From contig NZ_PHSO01000004.1 in NCBI RefSeq assembly GCF_002870965.1, positions 434,001 to 498,000 of the forward strand: a stretch of DNA of 64,000 nt. The letters run 5' to 3'. The stretch's first letter is position 1. Every line of letters starts with the position of its first letter. This document shows positions 35,382 to 45,197 of the stretch, piece by piece. The notes under the pieces were generated by a model. The model was given only the letters and a program-made list of their open reading frames with translations. It had not been told where the DNA came from and searched no databases. The position numbers and the translations under genes are program-made. The stretch is from Tsuneonella flava. GTDB lineage: Bacteria; Pseudomonadota; Alphaproteobacteria; Sphingomonadales; Sphingomonadaceae.

Positions 35382-36353
35382 TCAATGCCCCACCGGCAGT
35401 TTACCGAGCCATTCGAGCAACAGGCCGTTCACCGCCTCGGGCTTTTCCTGCTGAGTCCAGTGACCGGCGCCGGGCAGAATGTGCCCCTCCACCTTCGGCG
35501 CGAACAGTCGCATCATCGCCACCGGATCGCTGACCGCGCCGAACAGCGTGGTCGCCGGATCGCGTTCGCCGCCAATGAACAGACACGGCTGTTCGATCTT
35601 TTGGCCCGCAAACTGTTGCAGCCATTCGAAATCGCGTTCGTGATTGCGATAGCGGTTGAGCGGTCCGCGAAAACCGGACTGGCGAAACTCGGCTTCGTAG
35701 AAATCGAGATCGGCCTCAGTCAGCCAGTCGGTTGGCCGGGGATCGGGCAGGCCTTCGAGAAAGGTCGCGCCCAGCGGCTTATCGAAATAATCGCCGGGCG
35801 GCACATCGCCGCTGATCGAGTACATCATCCGGTGGACAAATTCGCGCGGGTCGGCCTCCGCCTCAGCCTCGGCAACGCCCGGTTCCTGAAAGTATTCCTG
35901 ATAGAAGAACTTGCCCTGTGCGGTGAAGTGTTCCCGGAACACCTCGGTAAACGGGCGGGCCGGTATGCCGGAGAACGGCACCGACATTCCGGCCACTGCC
36001 AAAAACCGGTCCGGATGAGTCAGTGCCGAATTCCACACGATCGGCGCGCCCCAATCGTGACCGATCAGGATTGCAGGAGCGTCTGGCTGCAAGGCATCCG
36101 CCAGCCCAACAAGATCTCCGACGATCCGTTCGAGGGCATAGGCCTCAATCGGCTCCGGCTTGTCCGATCCGCCATAACCGCGCACATCGATGGCGCAGGC
36201 AGTGAAGCCGGCATCGGCAATCGCGCCGATCTGATGGCGCCAGGAATACCAGCTTTCGGGAAATCCGTGCACGAGGATGACCAGCGGACCTTCCCCCTGC
36301 ACCGCGCAACGCAGGCTCAGTTCACCGACATCGATCATCCGCATTTCCGGCAT
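35382..36353 (-). CDS. Alpha/beta hydrolase, epoxide-hydrolase-like
   Basis: This 323-residue hydrolase has HGFP (29-32), the nucleophile Asp100 in GHDWG, and a late His in [12 protein letters not shown]. Asp as nucleophile with a cap domain points to soluble epoxide hydrolase or haloalkane-dehalogenase relatives. The substrate is unknown. The ATG at 36353 is preceded by GAGAG. It lies between coxA and ctaB, which are usually adjacent, so it is an accessory gene embedded in the cytochrome oxidase operon. Confidence 0.85.
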   Translation of the reverse strand: MPEMRMIDVGELSLRCAVQGEGPLVILVHGFPESWYSWRHQIGAIADAGFTACAIDVRGYGGSDKPEPIEAYALERIVGDLVGLADALQPDAPAILIGHDWGAPIVWNSALTHPDRFLAVAGMSVPFSGIPARPFTEVFREHFTAQGKFFYQEYFQEPGVAEAEAEADPREFVHRMMYSISGDVPPGDYFDKPLGATFLEGLPDPRPTDWLTEADLDFYEAEFRQSGFRGPLNRYRNHERDFEWLQQFAGQKIEQPCLFIGGERDPATTLFGAVSDPVAMMRLFAPKVEGHILPGAGHWTQQEKPEAVNGLLLEWLGKLPVGH

Positions 36354-36504
36354 TGCGCTCTCCCTCATCATTTTCGTCGTCCCTGAAGACGTTCCCACCG
36401 GTTTGCCCGAATGCGTGCCGCCATATGCAAACGGCCGGCCCTGCTGGACCGGCCGAAAACATGTGCGTGGGGCCGGTACACGCCCGGCCCGTTTCACTTG
36501 CGCC

Positions 36505-38226
36505 TTACGCAGTGGCGGGCGCATCACCCTTGGGCAGGTGATTGTGGTAGTCGTTATCCTCCGAAATCACCGGCAGCGTTTCGAACTGATGGTACGGCGG
36601 CGGGCTGGACAGGGTCCATTCCAGCGTCGTCGCGCCTTCGCCCCAGTAGTTGGCCGGTGCCTTCTTGCCCGCGATAAATGCGTAAGCAATGTTCACGAAG
36701 AAGAAGATCATGGAAAATGCCATGATTTCATAGCCGTGCGAGGCGATCTTATTCCAGTACTCATATGCCAGCGCATAGTCGGGATAGCGGCGCGGCATAC
36801 CCTGCAGGCCGAGGAAGTGCATCGGGAAGAAGATCATGTTCACGCCGATGAAGAACACCCAGAAGTGGATGTGCGCCAGCAGTTCGGAGTGCATCTTCCC
36901 GCTCATCTTCGGGAACCAGTAGTAGAAGCCCGCGAACAGCGAGAACACCGCCCCCATCGACAGCACGTAGTGGAAGTGCGCGACCACGAAATAGGTATCG
37001 TGGACAACGTCGTCGATCCCGCCGTTGGCAAGATAGACGCCGGTCACGCCGCCAACGGTGAACAGGAAGATCATGCCCAGCGCCCAGACCATCGGGCTCT
37101 TGAACTCGATCGAACCGCCCCACATCGTGGCGATCCAGCTGAAGATCTTCACACCGGTCGGCACGGCGATAACCATCGTCGCGGCGGTGAAGTACATCTT
37201 CTCGTTCACCGAAAGGCCGGTGGTGTACATGTGGTGCGCCCACACGATGAACCCGACCACGCCGATGGCAACCATCGCGTATGCCATGCCGAGATAACCG
37301 AACACCGGCTTCTTGGAGAAAGTGGCAACGATCTGGCTGATCATACCAAAGCCCGGCAGGATCATGATGTACACTTCGGGGTGACCGAAGAACCAGAACA
37401 GGTGCTGGTACAGGATCGGATCGCCACCGCCCGCAGGATCGAAGAACGTCGTGCCGAAGTTACGGTCGGTGATCAGCATCGTGATCGCAGCGGCCAGAAC
37501 CGGCAGCGCCAGCAGCAGCAGGAATGCGGTGACCAGCACCGACCACACAAACAGCGGCATCTTGTGCAGGGTCATCCCCGGCGCACGCATATTGAAGATG
37601 GTGGTGATGAAGTTGATCGCGCCCATGATCGACGCCGCACCGGCAAGATGCAGCGAGAAGATCGCGAAATCGACCGCCGGACCTGCGGAACCGGAGGTGG
37701 AAAGCGGTGCATAGACCGTCCAGCCCGTGCCCGCGCCAAGCCCGTTCACATCGCCCGGCACGAATGCCGAGAACATCAGCGAACAGAAACCGGCCACGGT
37801 CAGCCAGAAGCTAATGTTGTTCATCCGCGGGAACGCCATATCCGGCGCCCCGATCATGATCGGAACGAACCAGTTACCGAAACCGCCGATCATCGCCGGC
37901 ATGACCATGAAGAACACCATGATCATACCGTGCGCGGTAATAAGCACGTTCCACAGGTGAGCATTGGCATCGAAAGACGCCTCACCACCCATGAGCTGCA
38001 CCCACCAGCCAAGGTACTGGATGCCGGGCTCGGCCAGTTCGGCACGCATAATGCCCGAAATGCCGCCACCGACGATCCCCGCGAAAATCGCGAAAATCAG
38101 GTACATCGTGCCGATGTCCTTGTGATTGGTCGACATGAACCACCGGGCGAAGAAGCCCGGCTTGTGGTCGGCGTCGTGATGTCCGTGCTCTTCGTGAGCC
38201 TGGAAGGTATCGGCAGTGGTAGCCAT
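36505..38226 (-). CDS. ctaD: Cytochrome c oxidase subunit I (aa3 type)
   Basis: Subunit I holds heme a and the heme a3/CuB centre where oxygen is reduced. The 573 residues have 12 membrane segments. The signatures are [17 protein letters not shown] (cross-linked His-Tyr and CuB ligand), [10 protein letters not shown] (CuB His pair) and HFHYVLSMG (heme ligands). The D-channel Asn/Asp region NxxxxxAHGxxMVF is visible as [20 protein letters not shown]. The gene follows coxB with 36 bp between. Confidence 0.98.
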   Translation of the reverse strand: MATTADTFQAHEEHGHHDADHKPGFFARWFMSTNHKDIGTMYLIFAIFAGIVGGGISGIMRAELAEPGIQYLGWWVQLMGGEASFDANAHLWNVLITAHGMIMVFFMVMPAMIGGFGNWFVPIMIGAPDMAFPRMNNISFWLTVAGFCSLMFSAFVPGDVNGLGAGTGWTVYAPLSTSGSAGPAVDFAIFSLHLAGAASIMGAINFITTIFNMRAPGMTLHKMPLFVWSVLVTAFLLLLALPVLAAAITMLITDRNFGTTFFDPAGGGDPILYQHLFWFFGHPEVYIMILPGFGMISQIVATFSKKPVFGYLGMAYAMVAIGVVGFIVWAHHMYTTGLSVNEKMYFTAATMVIAVPTGVKIFSWIATMWGGSIEFKSPMVWALGMIFLFTVGGVTGVYLANGGIDDVVHDTYFVVAHFHYVLSMGAVFSLFAGFYYWFPKMSGKMHSELLAHIHFWVFFIGVNMIFFPMHFLGLQGMPRRYPDYALAYEYWNKIASHGYEIMAFSMIFFFVNIAYAFIAGKKAPANYWGEGATTLEWTLSSPPPYHQFETLPVISEDNDYHNHLPKGDAPATA

Positions 38227-38262
38227 GACGTCTCTCTAGGTTTCGTAACTACTGAATACGGA

Positions 38263-39327
38263 TCAGGCCGCAGGGGCCGCGGCGGCAGGCGAAGCAGCAT
38301 CGGCGGGGGCCGAAGCCGCATCCGCCGGAGTTGCCGCAGCAGGCGTAACGGTGGCGGCTTCTTCAGCCTTGCCAACAGTGCCGCCCTGCGAGCGGACCCA
38401 TGCATCGAACTGCGGACGCGGCAGCGCCTCTACGGCGATCGGCATATAGCCATGCTTGCCGCCGCACAGTTCCGAACACTGGCCGTAATAGATGCCGGGT
38501 TCCGACACGAAGAAACGCTTTTCGTTCAGACGACCGGGAACCGCATCGAGCTTGAACCACAGCGAAGGCACCGCGAACGAGTGGATCACGTCAGCCCCGG
38601 TGGTCTGAAGGCGAATCCATTCACCGGCAGGCACGACCATACGATGATCGACCGCGAGTTGCGCCGGAAGGCCGCGCTTAACAGCTTCTTCATCGGGCAG
38701 CATGTTCGAGATCACTTCGAAACCGCCGTTGTCAGGATAAGAATAGCCCCAGTACCACTGGTAGCCGGTAACCTTGACGGTCACCGCATCTTTCGGCGGC
38801 GACTTGTACTGGGCAGACACCAGACTGATCGAAGGAAGCGCGATGCCGACCAGGATCAGCACCGGGACAAGCGTCCACACCACTTCAAGCAGTGTGTTGT
38901 GAGTCGTTTTCGAAGGGACCGGATTGGACCGCTTGTTGAAACGCACGACAACATAAACAAGCAAACCAAGGACGAAGACGCAGATGATCCCCATGATCCA
39001 CAGCAGCGCATAGTGCAGCTTGTCCGCAGTTTCACCGATCGGAGAATACTGCTGCTGCACATTGAGCCCGCCATCGTGTGGCTGCCCCTTGATCCATTCC
39101 GGGCCAAGCGGCTTGTATGCGCTGTCTTCCGCGGTTGCCGCGGCATTGTCGTTAGCCGCAGCAGCAGCAGGAGCGGCTGCCTCGGTCGCCGCAGGCGCCG
39201 GAGCGGCCTGAGCACTGGCGATTTGCGGGCTGAGCGCCAGCATCAGAGCGGCCCACAGCGGAGCCCAGAAACGCACGAAAGTGCGGACGGTCGATTTGCC
39301 GGAAATCATTGGTGTGAAGCTTTCCAT
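38263..39327 (-). CDS. ctaC: Cytochrome c oxidase subunit II
   Basis: Subunit II carries the CuA centre that accepts electrons from cytochrome c. The CuA motif CSELCGGKHGYMPI (Cys-x3-Cys-x3-His-x2-Met) is present with the upstream His in DVIHSFAVPS and the aromatic GYQWYWGYSYP patch. There are a signal-like N-terminus, two membrane helices near residues 110-180, and an Ala/Pro-rich tail of about 35 residues. The start is the ATG at 39327; the ATG at 39309 is an alternative. It heads the oxidase operon, divergent from pyrE. Confidence 0.96.
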   Translation of the reverse strand: MESFTPMISGKSTVRTFVRFWAPLWAALMLALSPQIASAQAAPAPAATEAAAPAAAAANDNAAATAEDSAYKPLGPEWIKGQPHDGGLNVQQQYSPIGETADKLHYALLWIMGIICVFVLGLLVYVVVRFNKRSNPVPSKTTHNTLLEVVWTLVPVLILVGIALPSISLVSAQYKSPPKDAVTVKVTGYQWYWGYSYPDNGGFEVISNMLPDEEAVKRGLPAQLAVDHRMVVPAGEWIRLQTTGADVIHSFAVPSLWFKLDAVPGRLNEKRFFVSEPGIYYGQCSELCGGKHGYMPIAVEALPRPQFDAWVRSQGGTVGKAEEAATVTPAAATPADAASAPADAASPAAAAPAA

Positions 39328-39401
39328 TGCCCTTGTTTTCGTCCCGAATCCGACATGCACCGCACACCGGAACGCCCCCCTGTCGAGGCTTGTTTGGCAG
39401 G

Positions 39402-39430
39402 GCTATACGCACGCTTGCCCCTAGCCTCAA
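39402..39430 (-). promoter_or_regulatory. Candidate promoter of the cytochrome oxidase operon
   Basis: On the minus strand TTGAGG (39425-39430) and TATAGC (39402-39407) are separated by exactly 17 bp, about 75 bp upstream of the coxB start. The divergent pyrE gene begins about 70 bp away on the other side, so both genes share this short control region. Confidence 0.45.
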
Positions 39431-39500
39431 GCACTTCTAGGGAGATTTTCACCCGGTCGTTGCACCGGGCCCACATGTCCCCATAGCGAGCGACCACCGA

Positions 39501-40079
39501 ATGACCGACGAAGAGGTATTGCAGGAATTCCGCGCCAGCCAGGCTTTGTTAGAGGGACATTTCCTTCTTTCGAGTGGCCGCCACAGCGCGCAATACCTTC
39601 AATGTGCACGGGTTTTAATGAATCCAGAGCGGGCCGACCGGCTCGCCCGCGCACTCGCTCAGAAGCTCCCGCGGGAGATCCGCAGCGAGATCGAAGTCGT
39701 TGTCAGCCCGGCCATGGGTGGCATTATTATCGGGCAGGAAATGGGGCGCGTTCTCAACAAGGACGCGATTTTCCTCGAACGCCCGACTGGTACTTTCGAA
39801 CTGCGGCGCGGATTCGCACTCGAACCGGGAACGAAAGTTCTGATGGTCGAAGATGTCGTCACCACCGGCCTCTCCAGTCGCGAAGCGATCGAGGCGGTGG
39901 CGCGCGAAGGCGGTGAAGTCATTGCCGAAGTGTCGCTGGTCGATCGCTCCGCCGGGGAAGCCGATCTGGGCGTTCCGTTCTTCCCCCTGATCGCACTGTC
40001 GGTGCCCAGCTATACCGACGACGAAGTGCCCGCCGAACTGGCCGCTATTCCGATCACCAAGCCGGGGAGCCGCAAATAG
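39501..40079 (+). CDS. pyrE: Orotate phosphoribosyltransferase
   Basis: PyrE joins orotate and PRPP to give OMP in pyrimidine synthesis. The 192 residues include [14 protein letters not shown], the PRPP-binding loop [18 protein letters not shown] (VEDVVTTG core), and [15 protein letters not shown]. It belongs to the PyrE subgroup common in alphaproteobacteria. It is followed after 1 bp by pdxJ. No regulatory leader is evident. Confidence 0.95.
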   Translation: MTDEEVLQEFRASQALLEGHFLLSSGRHSAQYLQCARVLMNPERADRLARALAQKLPREIRSEIEVVVSPAMGGIIIGQEMGRVLNKDAIFLERPTGTFELRRGFALEPGTKVLMVEDVVTTGLSSREAIEAVAREGGEVIAEVSLVDRSAGEADLGVPFFPLIALSVPSYTDDEVPAELAAIPITKPGSRK

Positions 40080-40080
40080 G

Positions 40081-40815
40081 ATGCTCACTCCCCTGCGCCT
40101 CGGCGTCAACATCGATCATGTCGCTACGATCCGCAATGCGCGCGGTGGCGACCATCCCGATCCCGTGCGCGCTGCGGAAATCGTCGCTGCGGTAGGTGGC
40201 GACGGGATCACCGCGCACTTACGCGAAGATCGCCGCCATATTCGCGATGAAGATATCGCCCGCATTCAGGCTGCGACCGACCTTCCGCTCAACCTCGAAA
40301 TGGCCGCGACCGACGAAATGCTGGCGATTGCCCTGCGTCATACGCCGCACGCTGCGTGTATCGTGCCGGAAAAGCGCGAGGAAGTGACGACCGAAGGCGG
40401 GCTGGACGCTGCCGGACAGCATAACCGCCTTGCCCCTATCGTCGCACGGCTGCGCGACGCTGATATCCGGGTTAGCCTGTTCATCGAACCGAGCGAGCGC
40501 CAGATAGAGGCCGCCGCCAAGCTCGGCGCGCAGGTCGTTGAGTTTCATACCGGCGAATATGCCAATGCCACCGGCGAAGAGGCCGAACGTCAGCGCGCAC
40601 GGATCGCGACAATGGCCGCCGCAGCGGTCGATCTCGGCATCGAACCGCATGCCGGACACGGGCTGACCTACGACAATGTCCAGCCTATCGCAGCCATTCC
40701 GCAACTGGCCGAGCTGAACATCGGCCACTATCTGATTGGGGAAGCGGTTTTCGTCGGGCTGGAAACTGCCGTGCGGCATATGCGCGAACTGATGGATCAG
40801 GCGCGCCAGTCATGA
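40081..40815 (+). CDS. pdxJ: Pyridoxine 5'-phosphate synthase
   Basis: PdxJ condenses amino-acetone phosphate with deoxyxylulose 5-phosphate to form pyridoxine phosphate. The 244 residues match the TIM-barrel family: [17 protein letters not shown] at the start, [16 protein letters not shown], and [16 protein letters not shown] near the end. It starts 1 bp after the pyrE stop and overlaps acpS by 4 bp, forming the common pyrE-pdxJ-acpS-lepB gene order. Confidence 0.97.
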   Translation: MLTPLRLGVNIDHVATIRNARGGDHPDPVRAAEIVAAVGGDGITAHLREDRRHIRDEDIARIQAATDLPLNLEMAATDEMLAIALRHTPHAACIVPEKREEVTTEGGLDAAGQHNRLAPIVARLRDADIRVSLFIEPSERQIEAAAKLGAQVVEFHTGEYANATGEEAERQRARIATMAAAAVDLGIEPHAGHGLTYDNVQPIAAIPQLAELNIGHYLIGEAVFVGLETAVRHMRELMDQARQS

Positions 40816-41213
40816 TTATCGGCATCGGCTCCGACCTTACCAATATGGACCGGATCGCCAACTCGCTCGACCGGTGGGGCGACAGGTTCGAAGCGCGCTG
40901 CTTCACCGAAGTGGAGCGAGCCAAAGCTGCGCGGCGCCCCTACACCCGCGTAGGCACCTTCGCGAAACGGTGGGCTGCGAAGGAAGCATTCGTCAAAGCG
41001 GTCGGCACAGGTTTCAAGCGCGGCGTGTATCACATCGATATCGGCGTTGTGAACGCCCCTTCGGGTGCGCCAACGCTGGCACTGGCCAACGGCGCAGCGG
41101 CCAGACTTGCGGAAATCACCCCGTCCGGCCATGAAGTGCTCATTCATCTTACCCTAACGGACGACCATCCATGGGCGCAGGCGTTCGTCGTTATCGAGGC
41201 TCAACCACTGTGA
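40812..41213 (+). CDS. acpS: Holo-[acyl-carrier-protein] synthase
   Basis: AcpS transfers the phosphopantetheine arm from CoA to acyl carrier protein. The 133 residues show [15 protein letters not shown] with the metal-binding Asp and [18 protein letters not shown] with the second metal-binding Glu. The ATG overlaps the pdxJ stop (ATGA), and the stop overlaps the lepB GTG start. Confidence 0.96.
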   Translation: MIIGIGSDLTNMDRIANSLDRWGDRFEARCFTEVERAKAARRPYTRVGTFAKRWAAKEAFVKAVGTGFKRGVYHIDIGVVNAPSGAPTLALANGAAARLAEITPSGHEVLIHLTLTDDHPWAQAFVVIEAQPL

Positions 41214-42124
41214 ACCCACCGACCGGCTCCACCGCCGCCCCTTCTTCCGAAGCGAAATCCGTGACAGACGCCGAAAAACCCCGCGAGAAAGTCAACTGGA
41301 TCGCCGAATTGCGCGGGCTGGCGCTGATGTTGCTCGCTGTGCTGGCATTCCACACATTGGTGGCCAAGCCGTTCTATATTCCCTCCACTTCGATGGTTCC
41401 TAACCTGATGGTGGGGGACAGGCTGGTTGTGTCGAAGTACCCCTATGGCTGGAACTGGTCGTCGGTTAGTTTCCACGTGCTGCCGCGAGGCGACTGGCGC
41501 ATTTGGGGTGCGACGCCCGAATATGGCGATATCGTGATCGCTGTGCCGCCAGATAGCGACGAGGATTATATCAAACGGGTGATCGGCCTGCCGGGCGACC
41601 GGATTGCCGTCGTCAACGGACAGGTCATTCTCAACGGCAAGCCCGTGCCGCAGGCTGTCGAACCCGATCTGCAGATACCTGTCGACGCACAGATCTGTGA
41701 TGGCAGGCCGTGCCTGTACTACTTTGACAATTATCGCACCCGTCTGCCTAGTGGAGAGCAGGTGTACGAAGTGCCGGTGCTGCGCGAAACGCTGCCCAAC
41801 GGGGCGACTTATCGCGTGATCGATCATCGCGATCAGCAGCTCGACAATTTCCCCGAAATCACCATTCCAAAGGATTCGGTGTTCCTGATGGGCGATAACC
41901 GCGACCATTCGGCGGACAGCCGCGCGCCAGTGTGGGAACACGGTTTGGGCGGGCCGGTGCCGCTGGCCAATGTCGGCGGTCGTGCGGAATTCATCACGTT
42001 CTCGCTCGACGGGTCGACAGGATGGAACCCGCTCACGTGGTTCTCCTCCTTGCGTACCAATCGGGCGTGGAGCACATTGCGACCTGCAATCGCGCAGGGG
42101 AACCACCAGAATGAGCGACACTGA
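41210..42124 (+). CDS. lepB: Signal peptidase I
   Basis: LepB removes signal peptides from exported proteins at the inner membrane. The 304 residues from the GTG at 41210 have one N-terminal membrane helix ([20 protein letters not shown]), the catalytic Ser in [10 protein letters not shown], the general-base Lys in [12 protein letters not shown], and the [11 protein letters not shown] box. The GTG overlaps the acpS stop (GTGA); a second GTG at 41261 is a less likely start. The rnc gene that often follows lepB is missing here; an AI-2E-type permease gene takes that place. Confidence 0.95.
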   Translation: MNPPTGSTAAPSSEAKSVTDAEKPREKVNWIAELRGLALMLLAVLAFHTLVAKPFYIPSTSMVPNLMVGDRLVVSKYPYGWNWSSVSFHVLPRGDWRIWGATPEYGDIVIAVPPDSDEDYIKRVIGLPGDRIAVVNGQVILNGKPVPQAVEPDLQIPVDAQICDGRPCLYYFDNYRTRLPSGEQVYEVPVLRETLPNGATYRVIDHRDQQLDNFPEITIPKDSVFLMGDNRDHSADSRAPVWEHGLGGPVPLANVGGRAEFITFSLDGSTGWNPLTWFSSLRTNRAWSTLRPAIAQGNHQNERH

Positions 42125-43217
42125 AGACACCGGGCCGTCGCCGGTTCACCGCAGCGATATCGGCACCAGCCCTAGCCGGATTGGTAACCCCAGGTTGCGG
42201 TTCGAAGCCGAGCGCGCGCTTGTGTGGGCGGCGGTCATCGGGCTGTTTGTTCTGGCGATATATGTATCGCAATCGCTGCTGGTGATATTCGGCGCGCTGG
42301 TATTCGGCACGATGATCGATGGAGGCGCGCGCCTGATCGGGAAAGTGTTGCCCATTGCCAGAGGATTTCGAGTAGCACTCGTCTTGCTGCTGACCGTGGG
42401 ATTTCTGGCATGGCTGGTGCTTTTCGCCGGATCGCAGATTTCCGAACAGGCGGCGCAGTTTCCCCAGATCGTCAGCGAACAGGCCACCCGTGCTGTCCAC
42501 TGGCTGCAGTCGAAGGGGTTCGACATTACGCAGGCCCAGATCGAATCGGTTATCGGCAGCGTGGTCAGTGGGGTCGGCACACTTGGGCGCGCCATCGGCG
42601 GCGCAGTCGGCGCAATTACTACATTGATTCTGATCCTGATTATCGGGATCTACCTCGCCATCGATCCCCGAATTTACGAACGTGGTGTCGAATGGATGGT
42701 GCCGGAAGAAAACCGCGAGGCATTTTCCGACACGCTCAGCCAGATGGCCTACAACATGCGGAGGCTGCTGGCCGGGCGATTGCTCGGCATGGTGTTCGAA
42801 GGCGTGTTCACTTATATCCTGCTGTCGTGGATCGGGGTGCCAATGGCGGCGCTGCTGGGTATCATCACCGGCCTGCTGGCATTCATTCCCAATATCGGTG
42901 CGATTATTTCGGGCCTGCTGATGGTGCTGGTCGGCTTTTCCGGCGGCACCGAAATGGGGCTGTGGACTCTGGCCACCTATTTCTTCGTCCAGAATTTCGA
43001 CGGCTATGTCGTGGTCCCGATGATTGCCAAGAAAACGGTCGATCTGGCGCCTGCACTGGTGCTGGCCTTCCAGCTTATCATGGGCGTATTGTTCGGTGTG
43101 CTCGGCCTGATGCTGGCCGATCCGATGCTGGCGATGATCAAGGTCGGGCTGGAACGGCGCGCGCACCGCTTCGAGATGGCCGATCAGGCCAAGGCAACTA
43201 GCGACAACATCAACTGA
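42111..43217 (+). CDS. AI-2E family (PerM-like) membrane protein
   Basis: This 368-residue membrane protein has about eight hydrophobic segments and the family's signature LAFIPNIGAIIS around residue 260 and later PMIAKKTVDLAPALVL and GVLGLMLADPMLAMIK. The family includes AI-2 exporters and Na+/H+ antiporters; the role here is not known. The ATG overlaps the lepB end by 14 bp in another frame, so expression is coupled to lepB. Confidence 0.9.
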   Translation: MSDTEDTGPSPVHRSDIGTSPSRIGNPRLRFEAERALVWAAVIGLFVLAIYVSQSLLVIFGALVFGTMIDGGARLIGKVLPIARGFRVALVLLLTVGFLAWLVLFAGSQISEQAAQFPQIVSEQATRAVHWLQSKGFDITQAQIESVIGSVVSGVGTLGRAIGGAVGAITTLILILIIGIYLAIDPRIYERGVEWMVPEENREAFSDTLSQMAYNMRRLLAGRLLGMVFEGVFTYILLSWIGVPMAALLGIITGLLAFIPNIGAIISGLLMVLVGFSGGTEMGLWTLATYFFVQNFDGYVVVPMIAKKTVDLAPALVLAFQLIMGVLFGVLGLMLADPMLAMIKVGLERRAHRFEMADQAKATSDNIN

Positions 43218-43218
43218 T

Positions 43219-44385
43219 ATGGCCCGTAAGTTCCTCTACATCGTTGCATTTCTGATCGTTCTGGTGCTCGCCGGACTATTCGCTCTGCGTATCTGGTCGA
43301 CCGAGCTGACCAAGCTGGCGCTGGTGCCGAGCGCTGCGTTCGAAAAGCAGACCCCGCTCAAGACGAATGCTTATGCCGACCCTAAACTCTGGCTCTCGCG
43401 GCCGGGAATGGCGAACGATCCGGCGCGCTGGCAACCGCCGGTCGGCACACCGGCCACCGACGCGGCAAGCGATGCCGCCAGCGGCGCGCCCTCACCTGAC
43501 GCATCACAGGCGGAGCGGCAGGATTACGCAGTATTCTTCATCCACCCGACCAGCTACCTTGATCGCGCGCATTGGAATGCGCCTCTCGCTGGTGGGGAAG
43601 CGGATCGGATAGCGCAGATATATGTGAAGGGAATGGCCAGCCCGTTCAATCAGGCGAAGGAAATCTGGGCGCCACGGTATCGGCAGGCGACCTTCGGCGC
43701 ATTCCTGACTGATCAACCCGAAGCGACACAGGCCATCGATGCAGCTTATGCCGATGTGCACGATGCCTTCACTTATTTCCTGTCGCAGATCGGCCCGGAC
43801 ACGCCAATCGTTCTGGCCGGGCATAGTCAGGGCGCGTTGCATCTGCTGCGGCTGTTGCGACAGGACGTTGCGAACAAGCCGCTCGCAGGGCGTATCGCCG
43901 CAGTATATGCGATTGGCTGGCCAATTTCGGTGCAGCACGATCTGGCCGGGCTCGGCCTGCCGGGCTGCGACAAGGCGGATCAGGCGGGCTGCGTGATGAG
44001 CTGGTCGAGCTATGCCGAACCGGCCGATCCGAGCATGGTGCTCGACACATATCGCAACTCCATCGGCTTTGATGGGCAGCCACGTGGCGACAGCCCTATT
44101 CTCTGCACCAACCCCCTCACCGGGAAGATCGGCGGCAGCGCACCGGCCAGCGCCAATCTCGGCACACTTGTTCCCGATGAAGAACTGACCAAAGGGCGCC
44201 TCGTTGCCGGATATGCGCTGGCAAGATGCGATGAACGCGGGTTACTGCTCATCGGGGAGCCGCCCGCGATGGGCAATGCCGTGCTCCCCGGCAACAACTA
44301 CCACGTGTACGATATCCCATTGTTCTGGAAGAATTTGCAACGCGATGTCACCCGCCGGGTGAAGGCGTGGCAAGGCGCGCAGTGA
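43219..44385 (+). CDS. DUF3089 domain protein (alpha/beta-hydrolase-like)
   Basis: This 388-residue protein starts with one membrane segment (FLYIVAFLIVLVLAGLFAL) and probably faces the periplasm. The DUF3089 domain is an alpha/beta-hydrolase variant: FFIHPTSYLDRAHWN, then VLAGHSQGALHLLRLL with the nucleophile-type Ser, and a late NNYHVYDI with the candidate His. The biological substrate is unknown. It starts 1 bp after the permease gene stop and overlaps ruvX by 4 bp. Confidence 0.85.
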   Translation: MARKFLYIVAFLIVLVLAGLFALRIWSTELTKLALVPSAAFEKQTPLKTNAYADPKLWLSRPGMANDPARWQPPVGTPATDAASDAASGAPSPDASQAERQDYAVFFIHPTSYLDRAHWNAPLAGGEADRIAQIYVKGMASPFNQAKEIWAPRYRQATFGAFLTDQPEATQAIDAAYADVHDAFTYFLSQIGPDTPIVLAGHSQGALHLLRLLRQDVANKPLAGRIAAVYAIGWPISVQHDLAGLGLPGCDKADQAGCVMSWSSYAEPADPSMVLDTYRNSIGFDGQPRGDSPILCTNPLTGKIGGSAPASANLGTLVPDEELTKGRLVAGYALARCDERGLLLIGEPPAMGNAVLPGNNYHVYDIPLFWKNLQRDVTRRVKAWQGAQ

Positions 44386-44852
44386 TTACCGACAACGCGC
44401 TCGATTTCAGCGATGCGCTAGCCGATGGCGGCGTATTGCTCGCGCTCGATCTCGGCACAAAGACCATCGGCATTGCCACTTGCGATGCGGGGTGGCGCTT
44501 CGCCACGGCGGGCAAGACTTTGCTGCGCGGCAAATTCGGGCGGGATAAAGAAGCGCTGTCAGCAATCGTCCGCGACCGGCAGGTGGCAGGCGTCGTGATC
44601 GGTCTGCCACGCAATATGGATGGTAGCGAAGGCCCCCGCGCACAGGCCAGCCGCGCTTATGCACGCAACCTGTCCGAAGCGCTCGACCTGCCGATATTGC
44701 TCTGGGACGAACGGTGGAGCACCACCAGCGCCGAACGCGCGCTGATCGATCAGGACATGAGCCGCGCCAAGCGCAAGGACAGGATCGACAGCCACGCCGC
44801 CGCCGTGATCCTGCAAGGGGCAATAGACCGACTGGCAGGCGCGGCGTTTTAG
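44382..44852 (+). CDS. ruvX: Holliday junction resolvase RuvX/YqgF family
   Basis: This RNase H-fold protein acts on pre-16S rRNA or Holliday junctions in different proposals. The 156 residues show LALDLGTKTIGIATCD, VVIGLPRNMDGSEGPRA, DERWSTTSAERALI, and the closing RIDSHAAAVILQ with a catalytic Asp. The GTG at 44382 overlaps the DUF3089 stop (GTGA) and gives a normal length; an in-frame GTG at 44367 is also possible. Confidence 0.93.
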   Translation: MITDNALDFSDALADGGVLLALDLGTKTIGIATCDAGWRFATAGKTLLRGKFGRDKEALSAIVRDRQVAGVVIGLPRNMDGSEGPRAQASRAYARNLSEALDLPILLWDERWSTTSAERALIDQDMSRAKRKDRIDSHAAAVILQGAIDRLAGAAF

Positions 44853-45197
44853 CAGGGCGCGGCTGACGTTCGTATCGCTCTTTTACGGCGCCCCTCTCTG
44901 GTGTGCCTTCTTTCTGTCGTCACCTTGACCCCGCCGCTGGGATTGCACTTCAAGTGCCCCCCTTCCATGTCCGTCATGGCGAGCGCAGGGGAGCAGTCCG
45001 TGCCGGGAAGGCGTCGCCCTCTACAACCTTTGTGTTGAGGGTGACGGGTACACCATGGATTGCCGTGTCGCTCCGCTCCTCGCAATGACGAAGAGAGAGG
45101 GGAAGCTATTGCGCTGCCCCCGTCGATCTAGTTTGGCATCCAGGGTGACAAAGTAACAGACGAGCCTTGTTACCACCTCACCAGGACCAATCATCAT
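44853..45197. other. Intergenic interval between ruvX and ribB with repeat
   Basis: This convergent gap of 345 bp contains a family A repeat at 45053-45093 and a stretch ending gtgacgggtacaccatgg that resembles other repeat edges. No gene is seen. Confidence 0.55.
45053..45093. repeat. Interspersed repeat, family A (copy 6)
   Basis: It reads ccatggattgccgtgtcgct, ccgctc, then ctcgcaatgacgaag. It matches the copies at 2502, 59120 and others in both end sequences. Confidence 0.7.

Noticed and set aside
36277-39486. Very long plus-strand open frame opposite the cytochrome oxidase subunit I and II genes
   Set aside because: The minus strand has unmistakable oxidase motifs. The plus-strand frame is rich in His, Arg and Asp in a repetitive way, typical of a shadow frame.
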